Assembly (NCBI GenBank): GCA_030745955.1
Contig: JASLNQ010000011.1
Coordinates: 7,728 to 17,078 of the forward strand
Length of the DNA: 9,351 bases
Source: Dehalococcoidia bacterium
GTDB lineage: Bacteria > Chloroflexota > Dehalococcoidia > UBA1151 > UBA1328
Direction: 5' to 3'
The stretch's first letter is position 1. Each line of letters opens with the position of its first letter. This document shows positions 5,582-9,351 of this stretch, piece after piece. Under the pieces are notes generated by a model that saw only the letters and a list, made by a program, of their open reading frames with translations, was not told the origin of the DNA and made no database searches. A program made the translations under genes and the position numbers.

Positions 5582-6946
5582 CTACCCGCCCAGCCGTGCC
5601 AGCTCGAACAGCACTGCGCTCTCCGGCACCTGGCCCGCCCGCTCGATCAACCTGCGCCGCAGTTCGGGCGCACGGCCATCGGTGAAATCGGCATCCGCGT
5701 CTCCGTTCTCGGGGTTATCCGGTGGTTCGATCACCAACGGTGCAACCGCCCCCAGCGCCGCCTCGACGTTGCGCAGGTTGTTTGCGCCCACCGCCATCGG
5801 GCACAGCACGACATGATCGGCTGCGCGTATCAGTTCAAGGTGATCGGAGTGTTGTGTATCGGTGATGGCAGCAAACGGCGGGGCACTGACATATCCCAGC
5901 CCGAGCCGTTCGGCAGCCTCGCGGTCGGAATCGCCCGTTCCGAGTACCCCGGCGGTTACGGTGTACCCGGCCACGCGTAGCTGGTGCATCAACTCCCGCC
6001 CGCTGCCCGCCCCGCATATCAGGTGGACCGTCCTGCCGGTGCCGACCAGTTTTTGATGCTCCGAACTCTGGGCACCCAGCAGCAGTACATGTGGCCTGCC
6101 GGTGACCGGGTCTGGCTCAACGAGCCCCTCAACACCGAAAGCCATCCTCAGGTTTTCTGGCGTCAGGACTTCCCACGGGCTGCCATCGGCGATTTTTCTC
6201 CCATCGAGCAGGATGACCAACCGATCGCAGAACCTTGCCGCCAGCGACAGATCGTGCAGGATGACGACCGCTCCGGCACTCCGCCGGCCCACCTCCTCCT
6301 TGACAAGCTCCATCGTCCGTATCTGGTGACGCAGGTCGAGTGATGACGTCGGTTCGTCCATCAGCAACACGTCGGCCTGCTGGACCAGCACCCGGGCCAT
6401 CACGACACGTTGCCGTTCACCACCCGAGAGCGTATCCAGCTTACGGTGGGCGAACTGGTCGGTATCTGTGCGCTCCATCGCCGCCCATGCCAGTTCCCGG
6501 TCTCCCACGCCTTCAAGCTCGAACCTCCCGAGGTACGGGTAACGCCCCATGAGGACCGCCTCGAACACGGTAAACGGATGGCTCCCGGCCTGCTGGGGCA
6601 TGTATGCCAGCCTGCGGGCCCGATCACGTTTTGACACCCCGCTCGACGCCAGGTTCCCGGATTCCGCACCCGCGCCTGTCCCGGCTTCCCCCACGAACAC
6701 CTCGCCGGACTCTGCGTTCAAGAGACCCGCAATCGTCCGCAGCAGGGTCGTCTTGCCGCTGCCGTTCGCCCCCACGACACCCAGCACCTCCCCGCGCTCC
6801 AACCTCAGGGAAACCGAGCTGACGACCCAATTTCCACCGAGCACAGTCGACAGGTTTTCAACCCGCAATAGCGCCCGGTCGTCACCGGCATTGCCGCTGA
6901 CAAAGCTTGATTCAGAACTCCCTGCCTCGGGTGTATGCAGTGTCAT
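5582..6946 (-). CDS. btuD: BtuD/FecE-type ABC importer ATPase with an extra C-terminal domain
   Basis: 454-residue protein in two parts. Residues about 27-275 are a complete iron-siderophore/cobalamin-class ATPase: Walker A GANGSGKT (59-66), Q-loop MPQQ (116-119), signature LSGGERQR (173-180), Walker B VLLMDEP (193-199), LDLRHQ and H-loop HDLSLAARF (His231). Residues about 284-454 form an added domain with a Rossmann-like start VHLICGAGSGRELMHQLRVAGY, then TAGVLGTGDSDREAAERLG, APPFAAITDTQH, AADHVVLCP and GANNLRNVEAALG. Plain BtuD/FecE ATPases are about 250-270 residues, so the extension is real. From memory, similar fusions occur in some archaeal and Chloroflexota cobalamin-type importers; I cannot name the domain's function. 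A nucleotide- or ligand-sensing role is inference. The ATG shares its A with the lipoprotein gene's TGA (TGATG), so the two genes are translationally coupled. Cobalamin as substrate is inferred from nearby cobC-cobQ; siderophore iron is the alternative. Confidence 0.9.
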   Translation of the reverse strand: MTLHTPEAGSSESSFVSGNAGDDRALLRVENLSTVLGGNWVVSSVSLRLERGEVLGVVGANGSGKTTLLRTIAGLLNAESGEVFVGEAGTGAGAESGNLASSGVSKRDRARRLAYMPQQAGSHPFTVFEAVLMGRYPYLGRFELEGVGDRELAWAAMERTDTDQFAHRKLDTLSGGERQRVVMARVLVQQADVLLMDEPTSSLDLRHQIRTMELVKEEVGRRSAGAVVILHDLSLAARFCDRLVILLDGRKIADGSPWEVLTPENLRMAFGVEGLVEPDPVTGRPHVLLLGAQSSEHQKLVGTGRTVHLICGAGSGRELMHQLRVAGYTVTAGVLGTGDSDREAAERLGLGYVSAPPFAAITDTQHSDHLELIRAADHVVLCPMAVGANNLRNVEAALGAVAPLVIEPPDNPENGDADADFTDGRAPELRRRLIERAGQVPESAVLFELARLGG

Positions 6947-8211
6947 CAGGGATTACCCGCCGGGGCTGTCCAGTTGGAAAAGTCTTCGAACGTCACGCCG
7001 GTGAAGGCCGACGGGTACAGCAAACTCGCCAGGTCCTCGATTCCCCGGACGTTCCAGTGCGAGAGCGTCGTGTGGTACTTCGGTAGGACATAGTGGATCT
7101 GGCCATTCTTGATCGCAGGGACTTCCGCCAGCGCCGGGCTCGATGTCAGTTCCTCGATGTAGGCGTTGGCGCCCTCCAGCGGCTGCGGCACGAGTATCAC
7201 ATCGGGGTTGATCGCGGCTATCGATTCGATGCTCACCTGTTGGTGACCCTCGATCCCGGAGTCGGCTGCCGCATTGATACCACCCGCCTGTTCGATGATC
7301 CCGCCCTCGGTCGTGTCCGAACCCGCGGCAAACGCCGATGTCCATTTCGATACCGACAGAACCCGGGGCTTCTCCCCACCGGGCAGTGCATCGGTTATCA
7401 GTTGCATCCGCGACTCGATTTCCTCGACGAGTGCCAGGGCTTCGAGTTCGGCACCGACCATGTAGCCCATCAGCAGAATGTTGGGGACATTGCCGAGTGC
7501 CGAGTTTTCCAGGGCCGTCCGCGCGACGGGGATCTCTGCGCCGGTCAGCAGCGCCACGGTGTCGGCGTTTGTGAACCTCGATGCGATGATGACGTCGGGC
7601 AGCAGAGCCACGACCTCCTCGGGATTGAACCCGATCAGGTTGTGATCGGTAGAGAGCGTAGCGATATTCGACTGCTCGCCGTCGAGGAAAAAGTTGTAGA
7701 CGGCAGTCAGCCGGTCAAAATCCATGAGCGCGGCGAGGACTTCCGAATGTCCGAGTGAAAGCGAATGGACCTTCTGTGGCGGTGCGTCCAGGGTGATAAC
7801 ACCCTCCGAGGTCTCGACGCTGCGGGGCCAGCCGAAGTTGGTGGGATCGACGATCCCGGGAACGTCGGTGAAGCGTGACAGGTCTGGCCCTTCGGGGGTG
7901 GGTTCGACCGTGGGTGTTGCCGTTGGGACGGGGATTGCGGTCGGTGCCGTCGTAGCGGTTGGCCCAACGGCCTGAACGGCCTCGGGCGTCGCAGTTGCAG
8001 TTGCTGTCGGGTCAGGTGCCGGCGCTGTAGTGGCAGTCGGGTCTGGTTCAGTCGTAGCCGTGGGCCCGGCCTCTACCTCACTCCCGCTACACGCCGCTAC
8101 CGCTGCGATTGCAATCACGGACAGCATTAGCAGTACGACTTTCGTGACAGTGGATCTTGCGGTGGTCATCGCAGGTTTCATTCCAGTTCCAACTTCCCAA
8201 TTCCAGTTCAT
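6946..8211 (-). CDS. btuF: BtuF/FecB-type solute-binding lipoprotein
   Basis: 421-residue extracytoplasmic binding protein feeding the BtuC-like permease. A basic N-terminus and hydrophobic stretch (about 24-40) end in the lipobox AVAAC, with Cys41 the predicted lipidated residue. A Pro/Thr/Ala linker (about 49-109) made of PTAT-like repeats follows. The class III binding fold (Peripla_BP_2 type) then starts near VITLDAPPQKVHSLSLGHSEVLAAL (two-lobe entry strand), continues with NPEEVVALLPDVIIAS (about 196-211), a backbone-helix region near 250-280, EGGIIEQAGGINAAA (302-316), SIESIAAINPDVILVPQP (327-344) and ends with a C-terminal lobe. The ATG at 8211 has AAAGGA 5 nt upstream. An ATG at 8253 overlaps the permease stop as ATGA and would add 14 residues ahead of the signal sequence; ATGs at 8181 and 8169 are also possible. 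Specificity for corrinoids is inferred from context. Confidence 0.88.
   Translation of the reverse strand: MNWNWEVGTGMKPAMTTARSTVTKVVLLMLSVIAIAAVAACSGSEVEAGPTATTEPDPTATTAPAPDPTATATATPEAVQAVGPTATTAPTAIPVPTATPTVEPTPEGPDLSRFTDVPGIVDPTNFGWPRSVETSEGVITLDAPPQKVHSLSLGHSEVLAALMDFDRLTAVYNFFLDGEQSNIATLSTDHNLIGFNPEEVVALLPDVIIASRFTNADTVALLTGAEIPVARTALENSALGNVPNILLMGYMVGAELEALALVEEIESRMQLITDALPGGEKPRVLSVSKWTSAFAAGSDTTEGGIIEQAGGINAAADSGIEGHQQVSIESIAAINPDVILVPQPLEGANAYIEELTSSPALAEVPAIKNGQIHYVLPKYHTTLSHWNVRGIEDLASLLYPSAFTGVTFEDFSNWTAPAGNP
7885..8064 (-). repeat. Pro/Thr/Ala low-complexity linker of the lipoprotein
   Basis: About 60 codons encode imperfect PTAT, PDPTAT and PTATP-type repeats between the lipidated Cys and the binding domain. 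Such tethers are common in Chloroflexota lipoproteins and hold the domain away from the membrane. This is the main taxonomic clue in the window. Confidence 0.85.
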
Positions 8212-8216
8212 ATCGG

Positions 8217-8222
8217 TCCTTT
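8217..8222 (-). promoter_or_regulatory. Ribosome-binding site favouring the lipoprotein start at 8211
   Basis: AAAGGA on the minus strand lies 5 nt before the ATG at 8211. The upstream ATG at 8253 has only a weak GGGTG-like match, so this site decides the start call. Confidence 0.6.
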
Positions 8223-8249
8223 CAACGTCCAACCAACTAACTTTCAGAC

Positions 8250-9338
8250 TCATAGCATCGACACCCGCGAGCGGTTTCGCACGAGCAGGAAAATGAAGAA
8301 CGGTGCGCCGATCATCGCCGTGAGAATGCCGACCCGCAGTTCGGCCGGTGCCAGGACGATTCGGGCCGCGGTATCCGCGATTAGCAGAAACAGTCCGCCT
8401 GCCAGCGCACTTAGCGGCAGCAGTACCCGGTGGTCGGCCCCGACAACCAGCCGAACGACGTGCGGGATCACCAGCCCGACGAACGCGATGATGCCCGAGA
8501 ACGCGACCGCCGCCCCTGTGATCATCGATGCCGAGACCAGAAGGGTGTTCCGCACGAGCGTCACGCGAACCCCGAGCGCTCTCGCCTCTTCCTCGCTGAC
8601 CAGCAGCAGGTTCAGGTCGCGGGCCACAAAAACCGTAATCAGCGCGCCTGCACCGATGATCGGGGCGGCGATCCAGACCGACTCCCAGCGCGCCGTATCG
8701 ACCCCGCCTGCAATCCAGAAAATAATCTGCCGCTGCACATTCAGGTCGTCGGTCAGGACGATAATCGCGGTCGTGATGGCGCCAAGGAACGAACTCACCG
8801 CGATACCGCCCAGCAGCAGTGTCGCCATCGAAAACCGACCGCCTATCGATGCAATGAGGTATACCACGGTCATCGAGATCGCCGAGCCAACAAACGCAAA
8901 CAGCGGCAGGAAGAAGGTAGAAACCGTGCTCGCCCCGGTTGATATCGCGATCACGGCACCCGTCGCTCCCCCACTCGACACCCCGATAATTCCCGGATCG
9001 GCCATCGAGTTACGGAACAACCCCTGCATGATCCCACCCGAGATCCCCAGGGCAGCGCCAACGAAGAAGGCCAGGAAAATGCGGGGCAACCGGATGCTCT
9101 GGATGATTGCCCGTTCAGTCGGTTCAGCCGTCGAACTCCCGATCCCGATGAGATCAAGCAGCGTCGTAACGGTGTGCGAAATCGGAATGTTGAACGGGCC
9201 CACGGCCGACGCCAGTACAACCATCGCCGCAGTCGCGATTCCGAGCAGCAGCGCGCCGCCACCCAGCCGTTTCAGCACGGTCGTGCCGCCTGCTCCGGCA
9301 GGTCCACTATTTGCACTTTTTCCGAACGCTTCTGCCAA
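8250..9338 (-). CDS. btuC: BtuC/FecCD-type ABC importer permease
   Basis: 362-residue polytopic membrane protein, first gene of the importer operon. Family landmarks are present in order: first helix about 26-47, SIRLPRIFLAFFVGAALGISGGIMQGLFRNSMADPGIIGVSSGG (about 81-124, the hallmark FecCD block), MATLLLGGIAVSS (171-183), FWIAGGVD (207-214), the cytoplasmic ATPase-coupling region EEEARALGVRV (249-259), FSGIIAFVGLVIPHVVRLVVGADHR (280-304), and a final helix ending IGAPFFIFLLVR (343-354). About ten hydrophobic segments can be picked out, as expected for BtuC-like permeases. The TTG start has AGGGG 8 nt upstream; the first 25 residues are Gly/Ala-rich and poorly conserved, so a GTG at codon 21 cannot be excluded. 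Its stop overlaps an ATG for the lipoprotein frame (ATGA). Partners are the lipoprotein and fused ATPase downstream. Confidence 0.92.
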   Translation of the reverse strand: MAEAFGKSANSGPAGAGGTTVLKRLGGGALLLGIATAAMVVLASAVGPFNIPISHTVTTLLDLIGIGSSTAEPTERAIIQSIRLPRIFLAFFVGAALGISGGIMQGLFRNSMADPGIIGVSSGGATGAVIAISTGASTVSTFFLPLFAFVGSAISMTVVYLIASIGGRFSMATLLLGGIAVSSFLGAITTAIIVLTDDLNVQRQIIFWIAGGVDTARWESVWIAAPIIGAGALITVFVARDLNLLLVSEEEARALGVRVTLVRNTLLVSASMITGAAVAFSGIIAFVGLVIPHVVRLVVGADHRVLLPLSALAGGLFLLIADTAARIVLAPAELRVGILTAMIGAPFFIFLLVRNRSRVSML

Positions 9339-9339
9339 T

Positions 9340-9351
9340 AAAAAAACCCCT
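9340..9351 (-). promoter_or_regulatory. AGGGG plus T7 tract just before the btuC start
   Basis: On the minus strand AGGGG (9351-9347) is followed by seven T (9346-9340) and then A-TTG. AGGGG can serve as the Shine-Dalgarno site. A G-run followed by a T-run is also how an intrinsic terminator ends, so an upstream attenuator or riboswitch platform is possible, but the window stops here and no stem can be seen. Confidence 0.35.

Noticed and set aside
5486..5980. Plus-strand frame antisense to the end of the BtuD-like gene
   Set aside because: No domain, low-complexity composition, and it runs against the fused ATPase reading frame, which is coherent throughout.
7885..8064. Pro/Thr-rich repeats considered as a novel repeat element
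   Set aside because: This is a common lipoprotein tether style in Chloroflexota, with codon-level variation typical of a slowly shuffled linker.

Overview
The window is GC-rich and densely coded. It looks like a bacterial chromosome piece from the Chloroflexota, perhaps a Dehalococcoidia/SAR202-like lineage. This rests mainly on the solute-binding lipoprotein, whose lipobox is followed by a long Pro/Thr/Ala linker built from PTAT-type repeats, a style common in that phylum. Several genes appear to use TTG starts. The taxonomic call is inference.

Layout. (1) Positions 1-1505, minus strand: a two-gene MacB/LolD/FtsX-type ABC exporter, with the ATPase upstream and the permease downstream; the permease runs off the left edge. 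(2) Positions 1646-3914, plus strand: a histidine phosphatase (probable alpha-ribazole phosphatase, CobC) followed 4 nt later by cobyric acid synthase CobQ. The CobQ interdomain linker carries two near-identical 63-bp units inserted in frame. (3) Positions 4034-4774, plus strand: a class I SAM-dependent methyltransferase with its own strong ribosome-binding site. (4) Positions 4849-5466, minus strand: a P-loop kinase-like protein of the 'DNA topology modulation/FlaR' adenylate-kinase-like type, with an aberrant P-loop and lower GC than its neighbours. (5) Positions 5582-9338, minus strand: a tightly coupled BtuC-BtuF-BtuD-type importer operon (permease, lipoprotein, ATPase). The ATPase has an extra C-terminal Rossmann-like domain of about 170 residues.

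How the parts fit. CobC and CobQ act in late corrinoid assembly. The FecCD/BtuCDF-class importer nearby most likely brings in cobalamin or a corrinoid precursor, so most of the window reads as a B12 synthesis/salvage locus. The methyltransferase and kinase have no demonstrated link to it.

The most unusual features are the 63-bp tandem units inside cobQ (stop-free in all six frames, each with a short palindrome), the ATPase fusion domain, a 34-bp copy of the 3' end of that ATPase gene lying about 0.8 kb away beyond the kinase gene, and a nested inverted repeat in the 115-bp gap between ATPase and kinase. No rRNA, tRNA, CRISPR array, insertion sequence or recognisable riboswitch was found.
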